From positions 117,751 through 181,750 of the forward strand of contig MNCI01002996.1 in assembly GCA_015680685.1 (NCBI GenBank): 64,000 nt of DNA, in the 5' to 3' direction. Shown one piece after another: positions 46,849-59,859 of this stretch (positions are counted from its first letter, which is position 1; every line of letters begins with the position of its first letter). Source of the DNA: Gnetum montanum. Lineage: Eukaryota; Streptophyta; Gnetopsida; Gnetales; Gnetaceae. Made by a program: the position numbers and the translations under genes. Below the pieces are notes generated by a model, which saw only the letters and a program-made list of their open reading frames with translations, searched no databases and was not told the DNA's origin.

Positions 46849-47700
46849 TGAATTTGAAATTTCTTTTTAATAGTTGCTTATAATTTAAATCTTTATTACA
46901 TGTATATATATATTCATGTTAACATTAAAAGATANNNNNNNNNNNNNNNNNNNNNNNNNNNNNNNNNNNNNNNNNNNNNNNNNNNNNNNNNNNNNNNNNN
47001 NNNNNNNNNNNNNNNNNNNNNNNNNNNNNNNNNNNNNNNNNNNNNNNNNNNNNNNNNNNNNNNNNNNNNNNNNNNNNNNNNNNNNNNNNNNNNNNNNNNN
47101 NNNNNNNNNNNNNNNNNNNNNNNNNNNNNNNNNNNNNNNNNNNNNNNNNNNNNNNNNNNNNNNNNNNNNNNNNNNNNNNNNNNNNNNNNNNNNNNNNNNN
47201 NNNNNNNNNNNNNNNNNNNNNNNNNNNNNNNNNNNNNNTTGAATGTTTAATTGCTTTCCTAGATAAGTAATCTCTCTCAACCCTTGACTCTCCTAGTTAT
47301 GTGCATTTAGTACGACCGCTTCAAGCACGTGTGTAACACTTGGTAACCCAGTAACGAGTAGTGTTTGGTAATCCCAGTAGCATTACACTGGTTTAGGGTG
47401 TGTGCGGCAAGTGGGAATGGATACTAGTGCTAGGACAATTAGAACTTGGTTAGCGAATAGTTAGTCACTTAGTCTCTTCACCCTTCCCTCTTAGCATAAG
47501 GCGTTAAAAAGATAAAAGACATAAAAATCACATACCCCAAACTTACTTAACTATACAACCGTGACAATACAAGTAAGTTTGGGACAACGATTGATTAACC
47601 TTAAGTGTTCCATTAGGGCGCGTAAGCACTTAGTCCTCGGAGTTCGACCGAATCGCGCGTGAGACGCTCGTATTCGTATGGTTGACCTCTCCACTCATCA
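46849..47700 (+). mobile_element. LTR fragment of the B/D family, inserted in the LINE (contains assembly gap)
   Basis: 47239-47700 aligns with the right half of the solo LTR 28925-29923 and ends CCTCTCCACTCATCA. 46935-47238 is N (304 bp). A left boundary at 46849 is suggested only by a 5-bp direct repeat ATTAT (46844-46848 and 47701-47705) and by the resumption of LINE sequence, so it is uncertain. Confidence 0.55.
46935..47238. other. Assembly gap, 304 bp
   Basis: All N, inside the LTR fragment nested in the LINE. Confidence 0.99.
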
Positions 47701-48190
47701 ATTATTATATAAAAAGGTGGATAAAAATATTTTGAACAATTATCAAACGTTATGAATAATATTTTTACTAAGTTGCTAGGTGCTCTACTAGAAAAGAGAA
47801 TCATTTCTTGGCTAAAGGTGACCAAATCAAGGCAAGATGTCAAGCAAGTTTTAGACAAAATCACTTTACTATTGATCACTAGTTACTCTTAAACCCTATA
47901 TAAAGTTTGCAAAGTTTCCTAATAAAAAAGTTTTTATTTGTTTTATTGAATTTGCAAAAAAAAATGATTTAGTGATCCATACAAAACTATGGTTGGGCTT
48001 GTATAAAATTGACCTCCATTTAAATTTGATTAAAGCAACTTAAATATTGTATGAGGGAATGATTATTCAAATTACAGACATCAATTCGGACAAAAAAATT
48101 TCAATTCCAAACTAAATTTGGAGTTAAGCAAAGTTATCCACTTTCTTCAACTCTCTTTGGTATCTTTATTGACTTAGGAAAAGACCGAAC

Positions 48191-48591
48191 GCATATTGGA
48201 TGGGAAGAATTTGACCGCTCGTATTGTGTTTAAAATACGATGCCTAAAAAACGAAAAAATCAATTTTTTTTTTCAAATTCCCCGGTGATTATTTCCCTAC
48301 AAAACCAGTAGGAGACCGAAATCGTCAGGCTAAAAAATATTATTCAGCTAAAAAAACCATTCGAAAAATAAGTGGTGCGGTTTTGGTAATCCACTTGGCC
48401 GCGCTACGACAACTATTAAATCTCGACGCATTGGACGATATTTAAATCATGCATGCCGACGATTGTGTACCTCCGATGGAGTTATTACCCAGTACGAACG
48501 CATTAAACGTTTAACTGGAATTCACGCCATTATGCTTTTGTCTTTCACATACTGAACTCAGTTGTAGCTGAAGTTTCTAGCATTTTCCTTC
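48191..48591 (+). promoter_or_regulatory. Upstream region of TAF4
   Basis: 400 bp between LINE debris and the inferred TAF4 start codon. 48330-48545 is notably rich in CpG for this window and has a stop-free frame of about 55 codons (RNRQAKKYYSAKKTIRKISG) that I cannot assign. No clear TATA box lies within 100 bp of the ATG, so a broad TATA-less promoter is plausible. Nothing further is supported. Confidence 0.35.
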
Positions 48592-51500
48592 ATGGACGAG
48601 CAACCCACAAATGTGCCCAACTCCTCTTCAGGTTGGTTCGCCTTGAAATTCGTTTGAATTTTTGGTTTTCCGCAGCTTTGTTCGCATTTTCTGATACACT
48701 TTTCCAGGGCCACAGTAAGTTTGTAATATATTTTTCTGGTTGCTCGCGGATTTCAGAATGATGTTTATTGTTGTTTTTGGGTTTCAAAAATATGTTTACT
48801 GTTGTTCGCGGATAGAAATTCCCGTATTGGGAATTGAATTCGGTGCTGTGGATTATAGTTTTTTTGGGATGGGTTTTGATTGTGTGTCGCCCATTTCTCG
48901 GGATTTTAGGGTTTACAGGGATGCCGAATGATTAGGACATAGAAACATGTTTAGTCTTTTAAAAGAACTGTGATATAGAATTACTTTTCCTCTCCATTTT
49001 TTTTCCAGATAAACTCTAAATTTGGATAAATTTGGACATGGAAAATTCTCTTACAACGAATGTTTAAAAATTTCCTATTCAGGAGAGCCTTTCCAGCCTT
49101 TGCAACCGGCATCAAATTTATCCGGTCCAAATTGGCCCGATATTGGAATGAGACAGGAAGAGGAAAAAATGTCAGTTGACCAGAACCAGGAACAAGAAGA
49201 GGAGCATAAGAAAGAGGATCAGGCTCCACAAGAACAGCCAGACCAACAGATAGAAACCGAGAATTTGGATCAGGAAGAACCTTTACATGAAAATAAGTTA
49301 GAAGAAACTGAAGCGAATTTGTCAGAGCGAATTCATGAGCAGTTAGAGCCTCAGTCTCAGGAAGTAATGGAGCCCCCTTATCCTCAACAAGATTTTCAGC
49401 AGGAAAATTTTCAAGATTTCCAGACACACGCAACAGATCTCCATGAAGAAGAAGGACATCAGCAGAATGTTCATTCTGTGCCGGAATCAAATCTGCAAAA
49501 TGAAACTCAAAATCAGCTTTCAAATTTGCAGCAAATGGAGGAACAGCAACAGCAATTTGTTCCACAGCAACCACAAACAATGTCATCGCCATCACAATTT
49601 CAACAAGGGCAGCAGCCGCATCATCAAACTACCTTTTCTACACAGCAACCACAAACAATTCCACCGCCATCACAATTTCAGCAAGGGCAGCAGCAGCATC
49701 AAAGTACCCTTTCTCCACAGCAACCACAAACAATTCCATTGCCATCACAATTTCAACAAGGGCAGCAGCATGAAAGTACCCTTTCACACAATCTCTCTGA
49801 GCAGCAGTCACTGCCACAGGCTATAGAGCAGCAGCATCAAAATACCATTTCACACAATCTATCTGAGCAGCAGTCATTGCCACAGGTTCTGGAGCAGCAT
49901 CAGCAGCAAGAGAACGTGCACCAACAAGGACTTTCATCTTTACAGGCACAACAACAATCTTCACAAAAGAAAGTATACCCTCAATCTCAACAGCAACAGC
50001 AAATATCCCAGACAATGCAAGTTCATCAAACACCAACAACACAACCACAGTTGCATCATCATATGGCACAACATCAGCAGCATATTGGACTGCAACAGCA
50101 ACAGCAACACCAATTGCAGCAGCAGCAACAAATGCAACAAGTACAGCAACAGCATCAGCACCAGCAAATTCAACAACAGCAACCGCATCTTGGTCCTCAA
50201 CAGCAACAACACATGCAGCAACAGAAACAATTGCAACAACAGATATTTCATCAGCAGCCAGGCTCTCATCCCTTACAAATGCAACATCAGGCACAACCCC
50301 AATCTCAACAACAAATACAACATCAGAACCCACAACCAAAGCACCAACAAATTCAGTATCAGAAAATACCCCATCCACAAGCACAGCACCCACAAATACC
50401 CCATCCACAAGCTCAGCAACAACATCAGTTGTCACAGGTGCATATGCCACGACAACAAATGCAGATGCAGCGACAACCTCAGCTTTCCCCATTGGCCTCT
50501 CAGACTTCAATGGGCCAATTGTCAAATGCTGCTGCAAGGAGACCAAATCATCATGCCAATTCAATTTCTTTTGGCTCATTAATACCTATAATTATGCCTA
50601 AAATTTCAAAAGAGCAAGCACAACAGCTTCAAGGATTGTACCAGAAACTTAGAGTAAGTCTATCTCATATCTTTTATATAATTTTTGTTTTCAAGCAGGT
50701 TAATTGGGCGTTTTTATTTAGTTATTTCTTAAGCCTGTTTAGGGTTTCAACATTTTTGTCACTGTGAAATGTTCCATAGAACTGTACTGGAAAGCTAGAA
50801 CGAGGAAGACATTTTGGTTTAATATATACGACGTAGATGCAAGCAAATGGCTTTGGAAACCAGGACATGACATGATGTTGAGATGATATAGAGAAGTCCT
50901 ATAAGGATTTTTTTAAATAACCCTTCTGAGAATGAATAAACCATGTAGTGAATAATATTAGAGTATAAATAAATATAATGTAGAGCAAACATTTTTTAAG
51001 CCATGTTATGAGGAATCAAGGTGGAGCTATTTTATGTTTTTTATTAAAAGAGGTTAGACATGTATATTAATGTTGATTGATTAAATTCCTATATCCAATG
51101 GTTACATTCCTGATTAGACTCTTCTAATCAGTATGTTTACGAAGAGCGCATTTGTTGATAATTGTCCTTTCTATTTCCTACTAGATCGACAGAGTTTCCA
51201 CATGTATTTTTCTTTCTTTATACTCTTTATGCCTTATCTCATTTTGCATGCTTACAAATCTTGTGCTGACTTGAATTATTGTATTGATAGAAGGTTTACT
51301 TTTACATGATACTTTAACACCGAGTAATAATTTTTGTTTGGATTGATGGTATGATTTTTGCTGTGTATGCTACAGAATAATGAAGTAACGAAAGAAGACT
51401 TCCTGAGGATGACCAGAACAATAGTTGGAGACCAGATGCTTGTCACTGCAGTTCGTCAAATGCAAATGAAGGTAACATTGTCTATCAATACCTTAAACTA

Positions 51501-54500
51501 TGTCTCTTGTAAATTTGAATTTACTTTGCATTATACAGGTACAGCAGCAGCATGCAGAATCGCAAACTGCACAAGGCTCACAACAAAGGCTTCAACAGCA
51601 GCAATCTCATTTTCAGCCACAATTACCTCAGCAAAATCTTCCTAGTCTACCTTCAAATGAATCGACAGCATTCCCACAAATTCCTCCTTTGAACATTCAT
51701 TCCCAAACTCAGCAGCCTGCAGATTATCAGTTCCAATCACCAAGCACTGCGCCGCATTCCTCTGCAGATGGCATTTGTCAACACAGCATGCAATCAGGGG
51801 AACAGCGATCAGATCCCTCCAACCTAAATATGAATCAAAATTCTTCAATTAATCTCCATCAAGTTAAGCATGAGGTAGACCGAACAATGGCATCACGTCA
51901 ATTACCCAACCAGCATCAACAAATGTCAACGGCACAGCCTCCTTTTGCTATGTATGCTAGAGCTCATAGCAGTTATTCAGGGCATGCTTTTCCAGTTTCT
52001 GCAGGTATCAGTCAACCAAATGCATTAAAACCACCAATTTTTGATTCACAAATAAGAGGCACTATGCATCCACAAGGACCTATGCAATCTCAGGGGATCG
52101 CAGCCCCAGTAGCCAATCCAAAGGTTATGTCAAAATTTGAATCCCAAAAATTACCGAGAAGATTAGAAGATGATGACAGATTAAAGACCCTTCAAGCTGG
52201 AGCACACTTGTCTACACAGCATCATCAAGGTGTTTGGGGAACTGCAATAGAAAGAGAGCAGACATTAAGCACTACGATGTCAGCATCTACACAAGCAATT
52301 GTTAAGCAGGAAGCTAATGATGAGAGCTTTGATCAACAAAACAAAATGCGTACTTTGCAGGCAGGCACAGATAATTCTTTTGCAGTAAAGGGGTCACTAG
52401 ATCAAGGACAATCCTTTTCACAACAAAAACCTGAATCCGCTGAACAACTCATGAAAACAAGTGGCACATTGACAATGAATCAAACCTTTAATTCTGCTGG
52501 AACACATACAGAACATGCAATGCAGGTACTACCTACTTATGCATTGGCATCTTTCATGAAAGAGCTTTTCTGATGAACTTTATAAATTTAGGTTTTGTTT
52601 ATCTAAATGATGCTTTTTTGATGAACTTTATAAATTTAGGTTTTGTTTATCTAAATGATGCTTTTTTGATGAACTTTATAAATTTAGGTTTTGTTTATCT
52701 AAATGATGCTTTTGATTTAACTTATGCCTGTAATAATGGGTGATGTTATTGTTTCTTGTTCCCACTTTCCCAATTTTGTTGTTACTGGATTGCCTTGTTT
52801 ATTGAAACTGAAGCTATTTTTTATTACAGTCTTCACCTTACAGATATCTTGGACCACCTCAGTTCCAACCATATTTTGAATAATGCCTATGGACTTATGG
52901 TGTTTGTTTTTTCTTTTTTCTTTTTGCATATTTTTATTGTGTTCATTTGTCTGTTATGGTCAGTGTTATGTGTCTGGCAGACAGGTTTGGTTTTTATGGT
53001 TTTGGTTGGGATTTCTATCTGTTAGATCCAAAGGATCTCTTATACAGGCAATTAAACATTTTCATTTTCAATTCATAGTATCATATATAATTGGTTTTTG
53101 AAAATAGCTTAATTTACTAAAGTAACTTGGTGGCAGATGCCATGAATAAGTTGCTTTCTCAAGAAATAGCAATAGCTGAATAACAACAGCAGCAATTAAG
53201 CAGCGTGGACAAAATTTTGTTGCTATTAGTTTTATATTATAATGGGTGAATGGTGATGTGATGGGTTTCTTATTGCCTAACTTCCATTACCTACCTTGGC
53301 CACCTATTACGACCTTAGTTTGCTTGTTTTCTTCACTGATGCATTTATAGGTACTTGCTGTAACACCCTGCGCTAGCTAGGGCAGGGTGATGCCTAGGAT
53401 CAAGTAATCTTAGAATGGTGGCATGATAACTAAAAACCAATAATGTGTAGAATACATGATATTAAGGAAGGTCAAATTGCACAGAACTTTCATACCACAC
53501 CAAAAACTAAACATACACTTCAATTCGTTCTGCTAAAATACAATCAACACATAAACACCATTCTTGTATATATAAGAGTACATAGAGTTTCATACAACAA
53601 TACATAGTCCATACTACTATCCATGAAATAGACATTAATTAAGCACTGAAGATTTTTCTCTCCTCTACTCTCCCTCTTCGTGCTTGTCTAGGCTCCTGCA
53701 CCTTTCACTTGTAATTTAAATAAAGTCAGTACACAATTGAGTGGGAAGCTTTTACACTTCCCCTACTAGATGGTCGACAAGTGCTACACTAGAGGAGAGG
53801 AGTGGGTTACAAGGCAACCTGCAACAACTGTTAGTCTTGCACATGCTCAAAACAACACACACCATATCATCCATAATGCTAACATACTATCATACAATCA
53901 CAGATAAAGTCAGGGTCTGACATTATCTATCCTGCCCATGTTATCATATCCATTATATACTGTAAACAATCTATGATTCACACAATCATTATCCAATTAG
54001 AACACATATTATCAATGATATGACTTACAAACCAATACTATCATATACATAGCCCATGTGGTTGCTATTATATCCGTGCTTAGTGTAGCATGTGAAACAT
54101 TGCCCTGACTACTCATAACAGCCATTGCCTGTAGGTCTTTTATTTATCCAATCGGTGCTAGGGTCCATCAACTTGTGATGCACAACCACTAGCCTTTTTG
54201 AGGACTGGCAATAGGGATGAACACACCTATGCCATGGACCAGTTGTAGGGACAAATACACTTACGCTCTCCCATTCTCAGGATGAGGCATGAGATAGGAG
54301 CCTCATCGATGCATTAGAGTGGGCGTTAATCCATGCTACCTCTAGGGTGCCTCATCACCAATTGGTCCACACCCTCATGCTAGCACCACTCACCAACGAC
54401 TGTCACAAGCGTCATTGTGAAAATATGTACACATTTTGGCTAGCTTAAGCTAACACATGTCATAAGCACAACACACCCAAACAAACATAACCACACATGT

Positions 54501-54839
54501 CCACCCCTAATAGTTACAGTCGTACCATGAAAACAATAAAGACAACCCACCAATTAAAATTGTTGGGTAGAAAGGCCGAAACAAGTAGAAAACCCTTGAA
54601 AATCCTGCAAGACTCCGTTTTGCTCCCAACAAGTTCTACACCCATGTAGATATGACTGCAGCAATCCCAAAGCTAGGTTTAGAGCAAGCAAAAACTGTCT
54701 ACAAAGCTCAAAATTCAAAAAAATGTGAAACAAAAGAAAGAAAAATGAAAGAACAGGCTCCTGGGCGTTTCTGTTAACGCGCATAGAAAAAAGAGAAACC
54801 CAAAACCCAATTTCTATGGGCAAGTGGTGGTGAGGCTGT

Positions 54840-54876
<37 letters not shown>

Positions 54877-57800
54877 ATATTTTCANAAACATAAAACCTA
54901 TACTTTCACTTTATGCTTTGTATAAAACAAACAAAAACCAATGATGCGCTTTTCTCACGTGATGTGAGTTCCCTTTTTTTTTTTCCTTTGAATTATTTTT
55001 TTTATGAATGATTTTCGTAAGCTATCCTTATTTTTTCCCTCTGCACTTAATGCTATAACCTTTAATGTGTAACAAACACACTAGGACTCCAAATCAAAAT
55101 CTGTTTGAACCTACTAGATCCGTATCATATGTACTACACATTCACATGCCAAGACCACACCCGAACATCATGCAACATAGTGTTATAGTACAAATGTATA
55201 AATACCGAAGTTGCACATAAAGCATAAAGACATACCGGATAGGTGCTCTTGTACCCTAGTTCAACACCCCTACCAGCAACCTCACTCGTCTAACACATCA
55301 CACAGGGCTAGTGTATATAATCACATTAGTCAAGCATCATAATCGTAACATAAAGACGAAGCCTCATAACAGATAAAATACATTTATATTACATTAACTC
55401 ATCCCTGACAACCCACTGGGACTGTACATGTAATGTATAAATTATAAGCATATGACCATACCTAATGTCTTTACATGGGATGTAACACTTGCCGTTTTAA
55501 CTCTGCAGAAAGCTAAGCATAACCTCAATGGATACCTTTTAGTGTCCAAATTGTCAGAGCTCATTATTCTTTGGTGAAAACTGAACACGTTCATGCCCAA
55601 ATGTTTAGGGCTTAGCACAAGCTACTAGTTACTGCAACTAAAGTCCTCAATTCTTGTTATGTTGCCCAATAGTTACTATAACCATATGGCTTTTAGAGTA
55701 GGGGTGGGAGGTTGCTAGACCATATGCTCAACAAAGACATATGGCCAGCACAACAGTTTGCTATATCTTAAGAAATAACACAGTAAATATAGCGATCCCT
55801 CAAGAGCAGCTTGACGTTGCAACGTGCTTCTTGCAAAGTAACAAGCTTAGCAGTTGAGCTATGCTCTCATTGGCATCTAGCTCTTAAGAGTGGTGGTGTT
55901 CAAGCAAGGGTTATCAATGCAGAAAAGATTTTTTTTTTGGTCTTTATATTATGCAAGACATTCTTGGATGAGTCTCCCACTTAAAATATTATGCAAGACA
56001 TTCTTGGATGAATCTCCAACGCAACGACCATGCATCATTGTTATGGCCTTGCCTAATGTTGTTGAACTCATTGACTAATATTTAGCATTATAATTGATTA
56101 GTATGTCTTATTAGAGTCATTTATCGGTTGAATTGGTTAATGCTTTTTCTTGAATATTTATTTAACTGTGTTATCGTATTAATTTAAGTCCATAAACATA
56201 ATCATTTGTCTCAAACTTATTTGACTTCTAGATTGTTGTTGTTGATACTATACGATTCTGTTGATTATGATGTAGTTCGTTCATATCTATACATAACATC
56301 TTACGTCCGACACCCAACTCTATATATATATATATATATAAACGTATTGCTTTTTTGCTTCACTCCTATTGGGTTGGTAAATTTTCTGACTTTTGAAAGG
56401 CTATGGGTTCTCACTCCTTGTGTTTCTGATGAATGTTAAAAAGGAGCAAGTACCTTTTACTTTTAATTTCTACCCTTTTTGCGTTCTTATTTTGTATTAC
56501 TCGGGATGACACAATTATAGCTTCATTTTTATTAAAGCCCCTTCACTTTATATTGCTATCGATTTTATGAGTATGTGTCAGACATGTATGGTAATGCTGT
56601 TGACATTATAAGCAAATGACTAGGAGGATGCGGCAATGGTTCACTGTCACAATGATCATGCAAACATTGTAAACACTAGGTATATAGAACATACGAGACA
56701 AATGGAAAGCAATATCAGTATTGCTATTGTTTTGTATCCTTATGTTAGTTAGGAATTTGCTCGTTCCTTGTCTTTGTTGATGCAGCCTTGAAGCCCATTG
56801 TGATGCAATGTCAATATCATATCTAAAATATTTTGAATTTGATGTTAAGGGTCAACATCGTGCACAGCTGCCTTCTACAGCTCCTTCAGTGCCCGCAGGT
56901 TCTCAAATTAAGACACCGACAAAGAAATCTGTACTGGGACATAAGAAACCAAATGACAATATTGGTTCTTCACAGACACCCAGGTTTATTTGTTCTCAGT
57001 TCTTTTACAATATTTTATTCTATCAGGTCATATTAGCCAAGGCAAAACTGAATTCTAATAGCTTTTTCTAAATTCCAGGTTTCCTCTTTATTAGTATACA
57101 TAACATATCTAATTTTATTGCTGCAGCAAGAAACAAAAGGTTTCTGGTAGCTTTCCTGACCAAAGCATTGACCAACTAAATGATGTTACTGCTGTTAGTG
57201 GAGTGAATTTGAGGGTATGCAGTATTTTTCAGGAATACAAGTGCAATATTTTTTCTGGTTTTTGTTATTCAAAATCTTTTCTCAAAATAATGGCATGAAT
57301 GTTTGTTATTTCTGATTTCATTTAGGAAGAGGAGGAACAACTGTTCGCTGGGTCAAAAGAAGAAAGCCATACAACAGAAGCAATGAGAAGGGTTGTGCAA
57401 GAGGAGGAAGAGAGAATGTTCTTAGAAAAGGGTCCTCTTCATGATAAAATTGTTGAAATTAGTTACTGACCTCCTCTATCTTTTGAATTCTATTATTTGA
57501 AAATGATAAAGAAGCCATGTTTTATCGTTTTTTATTCAATATACGTAATTTTTATTTGCTATGCAGAACCACAGAAATTAAATTGTTTCATTTTTTTGAT
57601 AGTGGCAAAATGTGGGATAAAAAACATTGGTAGTGATACTGAACGATGTTTGTCTCTGGTAAATACATGAAATCATTACTGAACTCTGCTGTAGTCCCTT
57701 CATATGCAGCAGATAACCTTAATATTATCAAATTTTCAGGGTGTTGAAGAGCGCATGCGTACTATGATTAGTGGTTTAATTAAATTGTCTAGACAAGTAA

Positions 57801-59859
57801 GTTATAGTAGTCACATTTACTCTTCTGGTATATGTTTAAAGTGATGTTACCAAAGTGTTTCATCTTTTTGACAAAATAGTAAAGTTGGCCTTATTTTAAA
57901 TTTCAGTTTCTTTCTGTTTTTACAGAGAGAGGATAAGGAGAGAGGAAAACACAAAGTAGTTATTACATCTGATGTACGTAGTCAGATTCAACAAATAAAC
58001 AAGAAGGCAAAGGACGAGTGGGAAAAGAAACAGGCTGAAGAAGCAGAGAAGCTTCGTAAAGTAACTGAGGTGTGCAAAACCCAGCTATTATATATATATT
58101 TATTCTGTAGGCATCTAAAACACAAGTGTTGGTTGTTCAATATTGCTTGACATTTCTGTTTAAGAAAAATTAAAAAAGAAAAAAAGAAAAAGGGATTTGA
58201 CTGGTTGTGAATGCATCTTATGCTTCTGTGATTTTTGTTTATATGTTATGGATTTTAAAATTTATTGTTTAACTGCAGATGCCAGTGAGGCATACCTAGC
58301 TTAATCAGAACATATGACTTATGGTAGTGCCAGTTACATGTTTGAAGCCGATGAGGCTATGCTGAGACATTTCCCACCTTGGGGCAGGGTAAAAATCTAG
58401 ATGGTATCAAATAGATAGTCATAGGAAAATTACCTTCCATTCATCCACCCACCTCAACGGGGAGCCCATGTTATTGGCATAAAGGCACCATACGGCAAAA
58501 TGTTTTTTGAAATGTTGCTTTGGTACAAATCAATAGAGTGAACTTGTTGGTACTTCGGGAAACATGAAATTGAAAATTATAGGAAACACTGAAATAGCTT
58601 GATAACAATTTTGTTTATGAATTTTTTTTTCAGATTTTTTTGGCAATATTAAGGGCTGTTACACAACCATGATAAGGCTGCCAAGGTTTAGAGTCATAAG
58701 CATGTTTTTTGATAGGTTCAAATTCATGATCTATAGGTAACAAATATCACCAGATTTAGGGCTGAAAATCACCACCAATCGAAGCATACACTAAATGATT
58801 TATTGACTTCAATATTGATGTAGGTCTCAAAATTAACCAAGTCAGATTGTCATTCCGGCATGGGCAATATCAAATGAATCTCTTCGTCATTGCTATATCA
58901 TGCCTGAATATAGTTTTGTTGGTAAAAATATTGCGTTAACCATCTGTGATTAAAATTTGATTACTCTTGTAAGCCGTATGCGAGGCTACATTTTACCACC
59001 TTTGCAACCCAATGAACTTCAGGAGTCATTTAAATCTTTTATTTATTTATTTTATCAGGTAGAAAATAATGTTGAGATTGAGAAGGAGGAGACACGTTCA
59101 AAAGCTCAAAAGGTGTGAAATTGTACTTGATAGCTTAATTTATTGAAAGATCTTTTTGATTCTCGTGGAACTATTCTCATCTCTTTGCTAGCAATAAAGT
59201 GATTTATTTTTCTGGATCATTGCAGCCTAACAAGGAAGAAGAGGATAAAATGAGGGCAAATGCAGCAAATGTTGCTGCTCGCGCAGCTATTGGTGGGGAT
59301 GATTTGCTTACGAAGTGGCAGTTTTTGGCTGAACAAGCTCGACAAAAGCGTGAAGGTTTTTTATCTTCAGATATTGTAATTTTTCATTCTGGGTCTTTTT
59401 AAATACTGGTTTACATGTAGATACTGATGACACAAACTTCGAATTTTTTGCTTCATAAATAGGTGCATCAGATGGAACCGCCTCCAATGTTCGTGGTAAC
59501 AAAGAGATGAAAAAGAAACCTACCAGTGTGTTGAAGTCTGCGGGTGGTTCTGAACAACAAGAAGTTGACAAGAGGAATGATAAAATGATTGGTTAGTACC
59601 TTTAATTATATCACATGAACAAATACCCCGAATATTGTATCTTTGAATTTATATTTACAGTTGAATTGCTCCGTCACTTGGTGCAGGTCCCGCAGGAAAT
59701 GCTGGAAGGAACCCTGGTCCATCATCACAGATCAAATTCACTGGCACGATAACTTTAAACGATTTAATTGCATATTTAGAGTCTGAACCACAGATGACAA
59801 AATCTAATGTTCTTTATCGGCTGTATGTGATGGGGGCACTACAAAACAAAGATACATGA
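48592..59859 (+). CDS. TAF4: TFIID subunit 4 (TBP-associated factor 4), 14 exons
   Basis: Core TFIID subunit that pairs with TAF12 in the nucleus and supports pre-initiation complex assembly. Inferred exons: 48592-48631, 49083-50653, 51376-51471, 51539-52525, 56850-56983, 57127-57214, 57326-57461, 57603-57658, 57740-57796, 57926-58069, 59059-59112, 59226-59355, 59463-59591, 59687-59859. All introns are GT-AG and phases agree, giving 1264 aa. The N-terminal half is acidic then Gln-rich, with [16 protein letters not shown]-type repeats. The RST domain (about residues 512-569) has [18 protein letters not shown] across the exon 2/3 junction and [11 protein letters not shown]. The C-terminal TAF4 domain (about 944-1170) has [59 protein letters not shown] and [20 protein letters not shown]. 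Exon 1 is the least sure: it restores an upstream ATG in frame; otherwise translation could start at 49148. The end ([15 protein letters not shown]) lacks the usual plant LYEK tail. Longer than the Arabidopsis homologues. Confidence 0.93.
52571..52713 (+). repeat. 48-bp tandem repeat, three copies, at the start of TAF4 intron 4
   Basis: Units start at 52571, 52619 and 52667. The word is TGATGAACTTTATAAATTTA followed by GGTTTTGTTTATCTAAATGATGC and a T run. Copies are nearly identical, so the expansion is recent. It begins 45 bp after the exon 4 donor (52526) and contains TTTAG words that resemble weak 3' splice sites. Confidence 0.92.
53359..55487 (+). mobile_element. Solo LTR in TAF4 intron 4
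   Basis: 2129 bp from TGTAACACCCTGCGC to GGGATGTAACA, flanked by a perfect 5-bp TSD CTTGC (53354-53358 and 55488-55492). The TGTAACACCC start is common among plant gypsy LTRs (Del/Tekay-like), and this family is unrelated to those at 1-44 kb. No coding region. It contains a 30-A run (54844-54873) followed by a single N (54886). It roughly doubles the length of the intron. Confidence 0.88.
55946..56025 (+). repeat. 40-bp tandem duplication in TAF4 intron 4
   Basis: ATATTATGCAAGACATTCTT plus GGATGA(G/A)TCTCC occurs at 55946 and again at 55986 with one or two changes. Confidence 0.85.
56321..56340. repeat. (TA)10 microsatellite in TAF4 intron 4
   Basis: Perfect TA dinucleotide run of 20 bp. 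Confidence 0.95.
58070..59058 (+). other. TAF4 intron 10
   Basis: A 989-bp intron between KLRKVTE and VENNVEI. It begins with an AT-rich run (58090-58260). A segment at 58310-58980 has no recognisable element ends or coding content. Confidence 0.7.

Larger units (their letters stand above)
46120..48190 (+). pseudogene. Decayed LINE (RTE-type) reverse transcriptase, interrupted by an LTR
   Basis: The plus frame near 46150-46300 reads QFTLEEVTKVIKKVASSKVV and ELLKCAE, like the start of LINE RT (FTLEEV..AIKKLK.GKA.G.DGI..ELLK). After the LTR insertion the match resumes in shifting frames. IFTKLLGALLEKRIISWL is at 47765-47820, CFIEFAKKNDLV and KLWLGLYKIDLHLN at 47935-48040, and STFFNSLWYLY at 48150-48180. 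This is the order of RTE-clade RT (CFIDFKKAFDTVPR ... PLSPTLFGLCID). The catalytic motifs are gone. Confidence 0.6.

Noticed and set aside
49022-49082. TAF4 beginning at 49022
   Set aside because: The first codon there is TTG, not ATG, and a stop lies just upstream. Splicing exon 1 (48592-48631) to 49083 restores an ATG in phase.
48981-49595. 204-codon minus-strand ORF over the start of TAF4
   Set aside because: Shadow of acidic/Gln-rich coding sequence. The plus frame continues into a verified RST domain.
49821-50579. 252-codon minus-strand ORF inside TAF4
   Set aside because: It is the antisense shadow of the CAG-rich exon 2 (Val/Ala/Leu-rich by complement) and has no start context or family.
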